From positions 62,001 through 126,000 of the forward strand of contig NZ_JALHKS010000006.1 of assembly GCF_022968825.1 (NCBI RefSeq): a DNA stretch of 64,000 nucleotides. The letters are read 5' to 3'. Under the pieces are notes generated by a model. The model did no database searches and had not been told where the DNA came from. It worked only from the letters and a program-made list of their open reading frames with translations. The position numbers and the translations under genes were made by a program. Source of the DNA: Chryseobacterium salipaludis (GTDB lineage Bacteria > Bacteroidota > Bacteroidia > Flavobacteriales > Weeksellaceae). Position 1 is the first letter of the stretch. The number at the start of each line of letters is the position of its first letter. This document shows, piece after piece, positions 16,225 through 25,131 of the stretch.

Positions 16225-16250
16225 GGCCGCTCTTCTTTTAAAGAGCGGTC
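16225..16250 (-). terminator. Terminator after the DUF3060 gene
   Basis: GGCCGCTCTT (16225-16234) pairs with AAGAGCGGTC (16241-16250) with one G-T wobble. Read on the minus strand it is followed by TTTTTATTTAA. Confidence 0.8.
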
Positions 16251-16266
16251 CTAGAGATCTGCTTGT

Positions 16267-16722
16267 TTATTTTTGTTTGATCACCCTGCTGTCAACTCCT
16301 GAAACAGACGAAGACGCTCTGCCGTTTTTGTTGGGAGATGTGGTGTAATATACTTTATTATCAACCCCTGATATTTCAATCCTCGAAACGGACTCTGCTG
16401 TAACGAGGTTGGTGGTTCCCAAAACAACGATTTCGGAGGCATGCCCTTTTAAGGTAATGTTATGACCATTTCCGGAGATTTCCACCTTTTCACCATTCAC
16501 TTTAAAGCTACGTTTATGGCCATTGCCCGTAATGCTGATCACGCCGTCTTGCTCAGTAACACTCCCCGTGGTTCCGCTATTTCGAACTGTAGTGGAATTG
16601 CTGGATTTAACGGCACGCGCTCCCGAAGTTACAGCATTCAGGACATCGCGAAACTGCGCCTGGGTTTGTGTGAATCCACCGAAAGCGAAAAGCAGCACCA
16701 CTGCCATTTTCAGATTTTTCAT
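16267..16722 (-). CDS. DUF3060 domain secreted protein
   Basis: This 151-residue protein has a signal peptide (residues 1 to about 22, ending TQAQ). The following segment repeats short beta motifs rich in Gly, His and Asn (SITGNGHKRSF, EISGNGHNITL, EISGVDNKVYY), characteristic of DUF3060. The function is unknown and the location is presumably periplasmic or surface. It is monocistronic, with a terminator downstream and the nrdJ terminator upstream. Confidence 0.8.
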   Translation of the reverse strand: MKNLKMAVVLLFAFGGFTQTQAQFRDVLNAVTSGARAVKSSNSTTVRNSGTTGSVTEQDGVISITGNGHKRSFKVNGEKVEISGNGHNITLKGHASEIVVLGTTNLVTAESVSRIEISGVDNKVYYTTSPNKNGRASSSVSGVDSRVIKQK

Positions 16723-16800
16723 ATCAGGTTTTCGGCTGGTTCATCAAAAAATATTCCACTATTGCACCTCAGTTTGTGTCCTTTAGCATACTTAAAATAA

Positions 16801-16840
16801 AAATGCGGAAGAAAAGATGGCTCCTCCTACTTCCGCATTT
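16801..16840 (-). terminator. Terminator after nrdJ
   Basis: AAATGCGGAAG (16801-16811) pairs perfectly with CTTCCGCATTT (16830-16840), 26 bp past the nrdJ stop; the minus strand continues with TTTATTTTAAG. Confidence 0.75.
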
Positions 16841-16866
16841 TCATTCAATATAATATAACAGTTTGC

Positions 16867-19419
16867 CTAGCCACATTTGCTGTTGCCACAGTTATTGCAG
16901 GTCAGGCAACCCTCCTGATACATGACCTGGGAGGAACCGCACTCGGCGCATTTTCCTGCGGCTGCTGTTCCGTCCGCAATATATCTTTTCAGCGCGCGCG
17001 CCACCCCGGCTTTCCAGTTATTTATCGATTCGGAATCCAGTTCCAGGCGGTTGATGAGTTCCACCACATTTTCCAGTGCCATCCCGTGACGGAGCGTTCC
17101 CGAAATCAGTTTCGCATAGTTCCAGAATTCGGGTTTAAATTTATGTGACAGTCCTTCAATCGTGGTTTTATAGCCACGCAGATTTTTAAACTGGAAATCG
17201 TAGCGCGACTTACCGTTTTCATCTTTGCTTTTAATAATAACACCTTCATTTACCCAGCGCGGCACCGCAATCCCTTCTTCATCATCTGCCAAACCGGTAA
17301 ATATTTCATACGGTCTGCCCTCAATCAAGCCCACAAAGGCAATCCATTTTTCTTTATTATTCTGAAAGCGCACCACCTCGGCTTCCAGAATCTGCGGTCT
17401 TTTCGTAGGGAATACGGACGGTACTGCTGCTTCCGGCTCTTCTTTTTTATCATCGGCGGAAATTAAAACGCCGGAACGAGAACCGTCGCGGTATACCGTA
17501 ACTCCCTTGCAGCCGACTTCCCAAGCTTTGATGTATAGCTGATTAACCAATTCTTCCGTTGCTTCATTCGGGATATTGATGGTGACTGAAATGGAATGGT
17601 CCACCCACTTCTGAATACTGCCCTGCATTTCCACTTTGCTCAGCCAGTCCACATCGTTGGAAGTTGCCTTGTAATACGGTGATTTTGCAATGATTTCATT
17701 GATCTCTTCCTGAGAATAATTTCGTTTGGTGTCAATACCCTGTACTTCCATCCACTGTTTGAACCGATGGTGGAAGACAAGATATTCTTCCCACGAGTCT
17801 CCTACTTCATCCACGAAATCCACGCGCACATCCCGGTCATTGGGATTTACTTTTCTTCTTCTTTTATATACGGGAAGAAACACCGGCTCAATCCCGGAAG
17901 TGGTTTGTGACATCAGCGAGGTACTGCCGGTGGGTGCAATGGTGAGCAGCGCAATATTGCGGCGGCCGTACTGCAACATCTCCTCATAAAGTTCAGCATC
18001 TGCTTCTTTTAATCGCAACATGAACGGATTATTCTCCTCCCGCTTCGGATCATAAATCGGAAAAGCACCGCGCTCTTTCGCCAGATGGACAGAGGCGCGG
18101 TAGGCTGCCAGTGCCAGTGTTTTATGAACTTCGGTAGAGAAACTGTCACCTTCGGTGCTGCCATAACGGATGCCGAGTGCGGCCAGCATATCACCTTCGG
18201 CGGTGACACCAACGCCAGCCCGGCGGCCTTCCAATGTTTTATGGCGAATTTTCAGCCAGAGATTTCGTTCGGTAGCCTTAATTTCACTGCCTTCCGGATC
18301 TGTTTCTATTTTCTCTAGGATGGCATCGATTTTCTCCACTTCCAGATCGATGATGTCGTCCATCATGCGCTGTGCATACGCCACGTGTTCTTTAAATAAA
18401 GAAAAATTAAAGACGGCTTTTTCCGTGAACGGATTTTCCACATACGAGAAGAGGTTAATCGCCAGCAAACGGCAGGAATCATACGGGCACAGTGGAATTT
18501 CGCCACAGGGATTGGTGGAAACCGTTTCATACCCAAAATCAGCATAACAGTCGGGCAGCGATTCACGGGTGATGGTATCCCAGAACAGAACACCGGGTTC
18601 CGCTGATTTCCAGGCATTGTGGATGATCTTTTTCCATAAATCATCGGCAACAATCTCCCGGCTGAATTTCGGCTGCGCACTGTGAATCGGATATTTCTGG
18701 ACATATCTTTCTTTTTCGACTACGGCTTTCATAAAATCATCATCGATCCGCACAGAAATATTGGCACCGGTAATTTTCCCTTGTTCCATCTTCGCCTCGA
18801 TGAAATCTGCAGAATCGGGATGGTTAATGGAAACTGAAAGCATCAGTGCCCCGCGGCGGCCGTCCTGCGCCACTTCGCGGGTGGAATTGGAGTACCGCTC
18901 CATAAAAGGAACCAGCCCCGTGGAGGTAAGTGCTGAGTTTTTTACCGGAGAGCCTTTCGGGCGAATGTTGGACAAATCGTGTCCCACGCCACCGCGGCGC
19001 TTCATCAGCTGAACCTGCTCTTCATCAATTTTCATGATGCTGCCATACGAGTCGCTGTCGGTACCGCTGCCTATCACAAAACAATTGGAAAGCGAGGCAA
19101 TCTGGAAATCATTTCCGATACCGGTCATCGGGCTGCCCTGCGGAATAATGTATTTAAAATCCTTAATGAGTTCAAAGATCTTTTTCTCCGGGAGGGCATT
19201 CGGATATTTGGTTTCGACCCGCGCGAGTTCTACCGCAATTCTCCGGTGCATATCCGCGGGTGTTTTTTCATATAGGTTACCAGCTGAATCTTTCAGCGCA
19301 TACTTGCTTACCCAAACTTTTGCAGCCAGATCATCTCCTGTAAAGTATTCTAACGTAGCCTGATAAGCCTCGTCAAATGTGTAAGTCACCTTCTTATTTT
19401 TTGTTACAACTGCATCCAT
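16867..19419 (-). CDS. nrdJ: Adenosylcobalamin-dependent (class II) ribonucleotide reductase
   Basis: This 850-residue cytoplasmic enzyme reduces ribonucleotides to deoxyribonucleotides using adenosylcobalamin to generate the thiyl radical. Evidence is the substrate and active-site motifs NCFVIGSGTDSDSYG, RRGGVGHDLSNIRP, STNPCGEIPLCPYDSCRL and APTGSTSLMSQTTSGIEP. The C-terminal TSCPD region is followed by cysteine pairs CAECGSSQVMYQEGCLTC and CNNCGNSKCG, which serve in active-site re-reduction or zinc binding. The ATG at 19419 (MDAVVTKN) was chosen; the frame stays open to 19473 but the extra residues are low complexity. No cobalamin riboswitch is seen upstream. A possible -7 (TAAATTTG) lies at 19481-19488. 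Confidence 0.95.
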   Translation of the reverse strand: MDAVVTKNKKVTYTFDEAYQATLEYFTGDDLAAKVWVSKYALKDSAGNLYEKTPADMHRRIAVELARVETKYPNALPEKKIFELIKDFKYIIPQGSPMTGIGNDFQIASLSNCFVIGSGTDSDSYGSIMKIDEEQVQLMKRRGGVGHDLSNIRPKGSPVKNSALTSTGLVPFMERYSNSTREVAQDGRRGALMLSVSINHPDSADFIEAKMEQGKITGANISVRIDDDFMKAVVEKERYVQKYPIHSAQPKFSREIVADDLWKKIIHNAWKSAEPGVLFWDTITRESLPDCYADFGYETVSTNPCGEIPLCPYDSCRLLAINLFSYVENPFTEKAVFNFSLFKEHVAYAQRMMDDIIDLEVEKIDAILEKIETDPEGSEIKATERNLWLKIRHKTLEGRRAGVGVTAEGDMLAALGIRYGSTEGDSFSTEVHKTLALAAYRASVHLAKERGAFPIYDPKREENNPFMLRLKEADAELYEEMLQYGRRNIALLTIAPTGSTSLMSQTTSGIEPVFLPVYKRRRKVNPNDRDVRVDFVDEVGDSWEEYLVFHHRFKQWMEVQGIDTKRNYSQEEINEIIAKSPYYKATSNDVDWLSKVEMQGSIQKWVDHSISVTINIPNEATEELVNQLYIKAWEVGCKGVTVYRDGSRSGVLISADDKKEEPEAAVPSVFPTKRPQILEAEVVRFQNNKEKWIAFVGLIEGRPYEIFTGLADDEEGIAVPRWVNEGVIIKSKDENGKSRYDFQFKNLRGYKTTIEGLSHKFKPEFWNYAKLISGTLRHGMALENVVELINRLELDSESINNWKAGVARALKRYIADGTAAAGKCAECGSSQVMYQEGCLTCNNCGNSKCG

Positions 19420-19718
19420 ACTGTTTATATTTTTTTTAAAGTTTAAAGATACATTGATAAATAATAAAAACAAATGTTTGCAAATTTAATCTTTTAAAAC
19501 ACTATTTTTCAATGCTTTAAAAAATTTAGCACCTTAAAAAGTTGACAAATATTTTTTATTTAATTATTTAATACATATTAAAAGATAACAATTTGCAGAA
19601 CCCTGAATATCAGTAATGTGCTACGACTTACAACGAAACTTTTCAAAATATGATTCAGTGCGATCAGCTGATTAGCGTGCTGTTTTTTATGCGTAACTTC
19701 GTAAAAACACAAACAACG
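19420..19718. other. AT-rich divergent spacer between nrdJ and the LuxR-type regulator
   Basis: About 300 bp, mostly AT-rich. It holds a possible minus-strand -7 for nrdJ (19481-19488, TAAATTTG) and an imperfect plus-strand -7 (TAACTTCG, 19694-19701) before the regulator. No riboswitch fold or repeat was recognised. Confidence 0.4.
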
Positions 19719-20441
19719 ATGATGAAAAACAACTCCTTCCACCAGTTGCTGGGCCGGCAACTACATGGTATCCAGAAAAGTTTTCGCCAGGAAGAAATGA
19801 GCATCCGCGATTTTGGAAGCCTTTTGCCCGCTTCAGTCATGGTACAAGAACTCACAAACAACCTTCCCAGTGGTGTTTCTTATATGAATAATTGGGGCTG
19901 CGAACGTCTCGGAACCGACGCGGAAACGATCAACGGGATGGGCATTGATTATTACCAAAAGTTCTTTGTCGCGGAAGAAGTGCGTCAAAACATGATGGGA
20001 ATCGCCCATTACTTACGCCAGAATGACCCCGGCAAGCAATATAATTTTTTCCAGCGCGTGCGGCTAACGCACGATGGTGATTATCACTGGTTCTATACCG
20101 TTTGCAGATTAGCGGCTTTTGAAAAGCAGGCAGAAAATCAAAAACTAATTATTCTGTCCAGCCCGGTGGAAGGGATTGACGACATGATTTCCAAAGTGTC
20201 TAAAGTTTTGGACGAGCATACCTTTATTAAAAATAATTACAGAATTTTCGCAGAACTCACCAAACGCGAAAAAGAAATCATCACCCTAATTGCGCAGGGT
20301 CACTCATCCCGGGATATCGCGCAGCAACTGTTTGTTTCTGTTCATACGATTAATACCCACCGGAAAAACATTATCCGCAAGACCAATTGCACCACTTTTG
20401 CCGCGCTGATGAAATTTGCCCTTGCCTTTGATTTGGTATAA
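19719..20441 (+). CDS. LuxR-type transcriptional regulator with PAS-like sensor
   Basis: This protein has about 240 residues. The N-terminal 150 residues look like a PAS fold (GVSYMNNWGCERLG near the start, then FQRVRLTHDGDYHWFYTVCRL, the typical final PAS strands). The C-terminal LuxR/GerE helix-turn-helix (LTKREKEIITLIAQGHSS, then DIAQQLFVSVHTINTHRKNI) binds DNA. There is no receiver domain or phospho-acceptor Asp, so it is a one-component sensor whose ligand is unknown. Starts at 19650, 19689, 19719 and 19722 are possible; 19719 follows a TAACTTCG near-consensus -7. Targets cannot be inferred; its divergent neighbour is nrdJ. Confidence 0.82.
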   Translation: MMKNNSFHQLLGRQLHGIQKSFRQEEMSIRDFGSLLPASVMVQELTNNLPSGVSYMNNWGCERLGTDAETINGMGIDYYQKFFVAEEVRQNMMGIAHYLRQNDPGKQYNFFQRVRLTHDGDYHWFYTVCRLAAFEKQAENQKLIILSSPVEGIDDMISKVSKVLDEHTFIKNNYRIFAELTKREKEIITLIAQGHSSRDIAQQLFVSVHTINTHRKNIIRKTNCTTFAALMKFALAFDLV

Positions 20442-20484
20442 TTGCGATTGATGTTTGCTATTCGGAGTTCTGAATTGTTATCCG

Positions 20485-20492
20485 TATTTTTG
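20485..20492 (+). promoter_or_regulatory. -7 element (TATTTTTG) for the NifU-family gene
   Basis: TAnnTTTG match 20 nt upstream of the ATG at 20513. Confidence 0.45.
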
Positions 20493-20512
20493 TAATCAAA
20501 TTTGATATCGTT

Positions 20513-21391
20513 ATGAATCGTCTCATCATAGAACCTACCGAGAATAAAAAAGTAATGAAGTTTGTGGCAGATTACAACCTGATTCCGGGTTCGCTGGAAC
20601 TGGACCGCGAATCCGACATTACCCAAATTCCACTGGCGCAGGCACTTTTTAAACTTCCTTTTGTGGAACGGATTTTCATCACCGCAAATTTTGTGGCCGT
20701 TGCCAAGCAGGATTCAGTGGAATGGGAGCACGTGATTGAGCCGCTGAAGGAAATGATTACAGACGAACTGATTGCAAATCCGCGCATTTATAAACAAACA
20801 AAGTCGGAGGAAATCCAGGTGTTTGCCGAAATGACACCCAACCCGATGGTGATGAAATTTGTGGCCAGCCAGCCATTGCTGCAGGGGTTTGTGGAAGTGA
20901 AATCGCGCGATGAAGCGTCGGGCGTACCATTGGCACAGGCGCTTTTTAACAAATTTGAGTTCGTGAAAGAAGTTTTTATTTCTGATAACTTTGTAGCCGT
21001 TACCAAAAGCGTTGCCGTGGAATGGCATGAAGTGATGGTCGCCGTGCGTTCCTTTGTGGCAGATTACCTGCAGAAAGGCGGCCCCATTTCCGATATCAAA
21101 CCGCAAAAGCATGAGAGTCCGGTTGAAAAACTCATCAACCGTGAATATACCGATACAGAACAGCAAATCTCCGCGATCCTGCAGGAATATGTAGCGCCCG
21201 CGGTGGAAGGCGACGGCGGTAAAATTTCCTTAATGGAATACGATGCTGAAACCAAAACCGCAAAAATGCTTTTGCAGGGCGCCTGCTCCGGGTGCCCGAG
21301 TTCTACCGCTACGTTGAAGGGAGGCATTGAAAACGTGCTGAGACAATTCCTGCCCGATCTGGTACAACATGTGGAAGCCGTAAACGGATAG
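20513..21391 (+). CDS. NifU-family Fe-S scaffold with doubled N-terminal domain
   Basis: This 292-residue protein has two tandem Nfu N-terminal domains (about 3-90 and 100-185; both contain PLAQALF and a [TS]xNFVAVxK strand). A C-terminal NifU domain carries the cluster-binding CxxC in GACSGCPSS. Nfu proteins carry and deliver [4Fe-4S] clusters to apo-enzymes. The duplicated N-domain layout is usual for Flavobacteriia. The ferrochelatase hemH follows 99 bp later on the same strand with no clear promoter of its own, so co-transcription is possible. Confidence 0.9.
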   Translation: MNRLIIEPTENKKVMKFVADYNLIPGSLELDRESDITQIPLAQALFKLPFVERIFITANFVAVAKQDSVEWEHVIEPLKEMITDELIANPRIYKQTKSEEIQVFAEMTPNPMVMKFVASQPLLQGFVEVKSRDEASGVPLAQALFNKFEFVKEVFISDNFVAVTKSVAVEWHEVMVAVRSFVADYLQKGGPISDIKPQKHESPVEKLINREYTDTEQQISAILQEYVAPAVEGDGGKISLMEYDAETKTAKMLLQGACSGCPSSTATLKGGIENVLRQFLPDLVQHVEAVNG

Positions 21392-21490
21392 TTTTCCTAA
21401 AAAAGTCAGCTTCAGGATTTTCTTATTTTAATATTAAATTTCTTTCCGGCCCGTCGTTACAGGCGCAGCGCAGGATTATTACTCATAAAA

Positions 21491-22519
21491 ATGCCTAAAA
21501 AAGGAATATTGCTGGTGAATCTCGGTTCGCCAAGATCTACAAAAGTATCGGATGTAAAAGAATACCTGGATGAATTCCTTATGGATGAACGGGTAATTGA
21601 CTACCGATGGTTTTTCCGGACTTTGCTCGTGCGCGGGATTATTCTGAATACGCGACCTAAAAAGTCGGCCGCTGCCTATGAAACCGTCTGGACACCCGAA
21701 GGCTCGCCGCTGATTCTCATCACGGAACAGATTCAGAAGAAATTGCAGCAGCGTGTGGATGTTCCCGTAGAAATCGGGATGCGCTACGCTGAGCCCAGCA
21801 TTGAAACCGGCCTGAGAAAGCTGACCGATCAGGGTGTGACCGAAATCGTGCTCTTCCCGCTTTATCCTCAGTATGCTATGAGCACTACTGAAACGGTGAT
21901 AGAAAAGGCAGAGGAAGTGCGCAAGAAATCCTTCCCGGGTATTAAAATTCATTATGTGCAGCCTTTCTACAACCGCGAGATGTATATTAATTGCCTGGCA
22001 GAAAGTATCCGCAAAAAGCTGCCGGCGGAGTTTGATGCACTGCAGTTCTCCTATCACGGCGTACCCGAAAGACATATCTACAAAACAGATCCCACGAATA
22101 CCTGTAACCTGAACGACTGCTGCTCGCGGCCGGAAAATCCGAGCCACCAGTTCTGCTACCGCCATCAGTGCTATCGTACGACCGAACTCGTCATCGAAAA
22201 GCTGGGTATTCCAAAAGAAAAAACCATTGTTTCGTTCCAGTCCCGCTTAGGTAAAGACAAGTGGATCGAACCTTACACGGATGAGACTCTGGAAAATCTG
22301 CCTAAAAAAGGCGTGAAAAAACTGGCCGTGGTTTGTCCGGCCTTCGTGTCGGACTGCCTGGAAACGCTCGAAGAAATCGCGATGGAAGGCCAGGAAGAAT
22401 TCCTGAAAGCCGGCGGCGAATCATTTCATTACCTGCCTTGCCTTAACGATGAAGACGCCTGGATTGAAGTGGTGAAAAATCTGTGCGAAGAAAAACTCAA
22501 CGAGTTTTATTTGGTTTAA
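21491..22519 (+). CDS. hemH: Ferrochelatase
   Basis: This 342-residue enzyme inserts Fe2+ into protoporphyrin IX at the end of heme synthesis. Evidence is LLVNLGSPRS at the N-terminus, YPQYAMSTTET, the active-site FSYHGVPERH with its catalytic His, and SFQSRLGKDKWIEP. After the active site there is a cysteine-rich insert (CNLNDCCSRPENPSHQFC, then YRHQCYRT), which could hold a [2Fe-2S] cluster as in some bacterial ferrochelatases. It ends 11 bp from the convergent T9SS plug gene. hemW at the left edge is another heme gene but not linked. Confidence 0.95.
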   Translation: MPKKGILLVNLGSPRSTKVSDVKEYLDEFLMDERVIDYRWFFRTLLVRGIILNTRPKKSAAAYETVWTPEGSPLILITEQIQKKLQQRVDVPVEIGMRYAEPSIETGLRKLTDQGVTEIVLFPLYPQYAMSTTETVIEKAEEVRKKSFPGIKIHYVQPFYNREMYINCLAESIRKKLPAEFDALQFSYHGVPERHIYKTDPTNTCNLNDCCSRPENPSHQFCYRHQCYRTTELVIEKLGIPKEKTIVSFQSRLGKDKWIEPYTDETLENLPKKGVKKLAVVCPAFVSDCLETLEEIAMEGQEEFLKAGGESFHYLPCLNDEDAWIEVVKNLCEEKLNEFYLV

Positions 22520-22530
22520 ATTTTCAACAT

Positions 22531-23742
22531 TTATCGAACCGGTGCGCGGAATTCGCCGTAGCCGAGCAAACCATCATAATTGCGGCCAAACGGACGGTAA
22601 TACAGAAACGCCTGATACAAGTTTTCTGTTTGCCAGAAGTTGCCGTTGATTTCGCCCATATTCTCTTTCCCGGCGGCATCCATCGTGGCGAGTGCGTAAT
22701 TGTAAAACCCTTGTTTTAAATAAATTCTGGCAACATAGCTGCGGCTGGCTTCATCATACTCCATTTTTGACTCCGGTGACGGGCGGTAATAATTAAACAT
22801 ACCGAGCACATAAATATCTTTTTCCAGCGGTTCAGATTCAAGGACAAAATGCACCCAGGAATAATCCCCTTCGCGGTCGGCGTTCCGCTCGATACCCAGG
22901 TCATTCCGCCGAAAATAGAAAGCACCGTTCACATCGGGCTGAAACTGGTAATTAAGCGGATACGCCCAAACAGGATGCAGGTACGTATAATTTACGCCCT
23001 CAATGGTTTCCGCGTGCGCTACCATATCGAAGGCCTGATTCATATTTTTATTATCGAAATAATAAAACTCATTATTCCCCGGAAAGCTCAGTGCCAGCTG
23101 CTGAAACAGCACTTTATTGCCCAGGCTGGACGAAGGAGTCTGCTGATACACGCCCGACTGCCAGTTATTATTCTGAATGACATTCAGCGAAAGCGAACTC
23201 ACATTATTGCTTAAAATGTTTCCGGCCGCCGCAGCTTCCACTTCCACTCTTTGATTAAGGTCGGCATGGCGCGCATCACTCGTGCGGGTGATACGCAAAC
23301 CCAGATTTGCTCCTTCTTCAGTAACTGAAAATCTTCTTTTAAATAAAGGGCTGGACGGAGAATCCCGATACACGATTAACTCAAAATTCCCGGATATTTT
23401 CGGGCGCATTTTTTCATTGGGAAAAGGGAGCGTATAGTGGGTGTAAGGTTGCAGGGTATTAAAGGAATACCGAAACTGGTCGATCAGGCCGGTCATGCTG
23501 CCCTCGGCGATTTCGGTGAAAAATAAATCATCAGGCTGCCAGTTGCGGTCCAGGTGGCGAATGGTGTAGCGGTACACGGTGCTGCTGTTGGACAAATCAT
23601 CAAAACGCAGAATCAGCTGGTCCCGGAATCCAATGACTGCAGTTTCATCATTGGTTTTAGGATTAAAAAACTGGATGCTGCGGATATCCTGCGCCTGAAA
23701 AAGCCCGGCAAGCATCAGCATTAAAAAAGAAAAATATTTCAT
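22531..23742 (-). CDS. Type IX secretion plug protein family (DUF5103)
   Basis: This 403-residue protein has a signal peptide (ending FQAQ near residue 18), then the DUF5103 domains: an IgG-like N-terminal part with FRDQLILRFDDL and YRYTIRHLDRNW, and a C-terminal part with WAYPLNYQFQPDVNGAFYFRR, YSWVHFVL and LKQGFYNYALA. Members of this family were identified as the plug that closes the SprA translocon of the type IX secretion system on its periplasmic side. With the PorP/SprF protein at 0.5 kb it supports an active T9SS in this organism. A TAATTTTG -7 box (23748-23755) ends 5 nt from the ATG. Confidence 0.88.
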   Translation of the reverse strand: MKYFSFLMLMLAGLFQAQDIRSIQFFNPKTNDETAVIGFRDQLILRFDDLSNSSTVYRYTIRHLDRNWQPDDLFFTEIAEGSMTGLIDQFRYSFNTLQPYTHYTLPFPNEKMRPKISGNFELIVYRDSPSSPLFKRRFSVTEEGANLGLRITRTSDARHADLNQRVEVEAAAAGNILSNNVSSLSLNVIQNNNWQSGVYQQTPSSSLGNKVLFQQLALSFPGNNEFYYFDNKNMNQAFDMVAHAETIEGVNYTYLHPVWAYPLNYQFQPDVNGAFYFRRNDLGIERNADREGDYSWVHFVLESEPLEKDIYVLGMFNYYRPSPESKMEYDEASRSYVARIYLKQGFYNYALATMDAAGKENMGEINGNFWQTENLYQAFLYYRPFGRNYDGLLGYGEFRAPVR

Positions 23743-23747
23743 CTAAA

Positions 23748-23755
23748 CAAAATTA
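23748..23755 (-). promoter_or_regulatory. -7 element (TAATTTTG) for the T9SS plug gene
   Basis: TAnnTTTG match ending 5 nt upstream of the start codon; suggests a leaderless or nearly leaderless mRNA. Confidence 0.45.
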
Positions 23756-23826
23756 GTGATTTCAATCGGGACCCGCTCTGATTGTTCGTGACACTACAAC
23801 TTTACTCAGCCTGATTTATTGCGCAG

Positions 23827-23858
23827 TTGCTTTAAAAACAGATATTCCTGTACCTTTG
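23827..23858 (+). promoter_or_regulatory. Promoter of the MBL-fold hydrolase
   Basis: TTG at 23827-23829 and TACCTTTG at 23851-23858, 21 bp apart; the start ATG is at 23878. Confidence 0.5.
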
Positions 23859-23877
23859 TCTAAAATTTGTGTTTATT

Positions 23878-24513
23878 ATGCTGCAGGTTCAGTCTTTTGC
23901 CTTTAACCCTTTCTCGGAAAATACATACCTTATTTATAATGATCAGAAAAACGCCATTCTCATCGATCCGGGCAACTTTTCGGAAGCAGAAACGGAGCAG
24001 CTGGAAGCCTTCATTAAAAACAAAGAACTGACGGTCGGGCAGATTATTCTGACCCACGCACACATCGACCATGTGCTGGGTTTGCAATGGGCGGCTGACA
24101 CTTTCAAAGTACCGGTGCAACTCCATGATTTGGAAACCGAAATCCTGCAGCGTAACCCGATGGACGCACAGCGCTTTGGCTTTTTCTTTAAACCCTTCAG
24201 CGGTGAAACCAAAACCCTGCAGGAAGGCGATGTTATTACACTTGATGACGACCGCTTGCATATTTACCATGTTCCGGGGCATTCACCGGGCAGCATTGCG
24301 CTTCACCACGAAGGCCAGAATTTCATCATCTCCGGTGATGTTTTGTTTCAGGGGAGCATTGGCCGTACCGATTTATACAAAGGCAGTCATGAGCAATTAT
24401 TGCAAAGCATCCGCGAAAAGCTGTTTGTACTGCCGGAGGAAACGGTGGTTTATAACGGCCACGGAAATCCGACCACGGTTGGCTTCGAGAAACAGCATAA
24501 TCCTTTCTTTTAG
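23878..24513 (+). CDS. Metallo-beta-lactamase-fold hydrolase (glyoxalase II-like)
   Basis: This 211-residue cytoplasmic protein has the metal-binding motif THAHIDHVLG, the later ligand histidines in VPGHSPGS and NGHGNPTTVG, and an aspartate in IISGDVLFQGSIGRTD. It belongs to the glyoxalase II/YcbL-like group of thioester or lactone hydrolases; the true substrate is not evident. The ATG at 23878 was preferred over a GTG at 23869 because it follows the promoter and starts MLQVQSFAFNPFSENTYL as relatives do. A strong bidirectional terminator follows. Confidence 0.9.
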   Translation: MLQVQSFAFNPFSENTYLIYNDQKNAILIDPGNFSEAETEQLEAFIKNKELTVGQIILTHAHIDHVLGLQWAADTFKVPVQLHDLETEILQRNPMDAQRFGFFFKPFSGETKTLQEGDVITLDDDRLHIYHVPGHSPGSIALHHEGQNFIISGDVLFQGSIGRTDLYKGSHEQLLQSIREKLFVLPEETVVYNGHGNPTTVGFEKQHNPFF

Positions 24514-24521
24514 ACGAATAA

Positions 24522-24550
24522 AAACTGCCGGACTTTTCGTCCGGCAGTTT
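24522..24550. terminator. Bidirectional terminator between the MBL gene and the thioredoxin-like gene
   Basis: Perfect 12-bp stem AAACTGCCGGAC (24522-24533) with GTCCGGCAGTTT (24539-24550) and loop TTTTC, between two convergent genes. Confidence 0.85.
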
Positions 24551-24570
24551 CATTATTTTTAAAGGTTTTT

Positions 24571-25128
24571 TTATTTCCATTTAATATTGCAACCCATGCT
24601 TGGTTTCTGGAAATCTTCCTGAGGCGCGCCTGCCAGCAGATTTTCAAAAGCAATAATCAGGTCCTCGCCGGTTACTTCCTTATTATTACCCGGGCGGGAA
24701 TCATCCATTTGTCCGCGGTAAATCAGATCCAGTTTTTCATCAAAGAAAAAGAAATCCGGTGTACAGGCGGCATCATAGGCTCGCGCCACCGCCTGGCTTT
24801 CATCATATAAGTATGGAAATTCAAAGCGGCGTTCCAGCTGGAATTCTACCATTTTCTCCGGTGAATCTGCGGGATATTTTTCCACATCATTGGAATTAAT
24901 CGCGATAAACTCAATGCCTTTATCCTGATAGTCTTCGTACAGTTCCGTGAGTTTATCAATCACGTGCAGCACAAAGGGGCAATGGTTACACATAAAAAAG
25001 ACGAGTGTTCCCTTTTTTCCTTTCAGGTCATCCAGTGACTGCTGCTCATTACTTTGGGAAGGATTGGGCAGTTCAAAGAAAGGTGCCTTGGAACCAAGTT
25101 CGCGCATCGTGGAGGGAGTATTTGCCAT
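24571..25128 (-). CDS. Thioredoxin-fold protein (AhpC/TSA type)
   Basis: This 185-residue protein of the AhpC/TSA-Redoxin family has an active-site motif CNHC (FFMCNHCPFVLHVIDKL, about residues 50-53) in place of the common CPPC. No signal peptide is seen. The later segment YDESQAVARAYDAACTPDFFFFD carries the cis-Pro loop typical of thioredoxin folds. It probably acts as a thiol oxidoreductase or peroxidase-like protein in the cytoplasm. It starts 3 bp after the miaA stop in the serine hydrolase-miaA-thioredoxin run, though a TATCTTTG (25156-25163) inside miaA could be its own -7 element. Confidence 0.87.
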   Translation of the reverse strand: MANTPSTMRELGSKAPFFELPNPSQSNEQQSLDDLKGKKGTLVFFMCNHCPFVLHVIDKLTELYEDYQDKGIEFIAINSNDVEKYPADSPEKMVEFQLERRFEFPYLYDESQAVARAYDAACTPDFFFFDEKLDLIYRGQMDDSRPGNNKEVTGEDLIIAFENLLAGAPQEDFQKPSMGCNIKWK

Positions 25129-25131
25129 TTT

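Noticed and set aside
19420-19718. Cobalamin riboswitch upstream of nrdJ
   Set aside because: The region is AT-rich and lacks the conserved B12-box type sequence and GC-rich helices.
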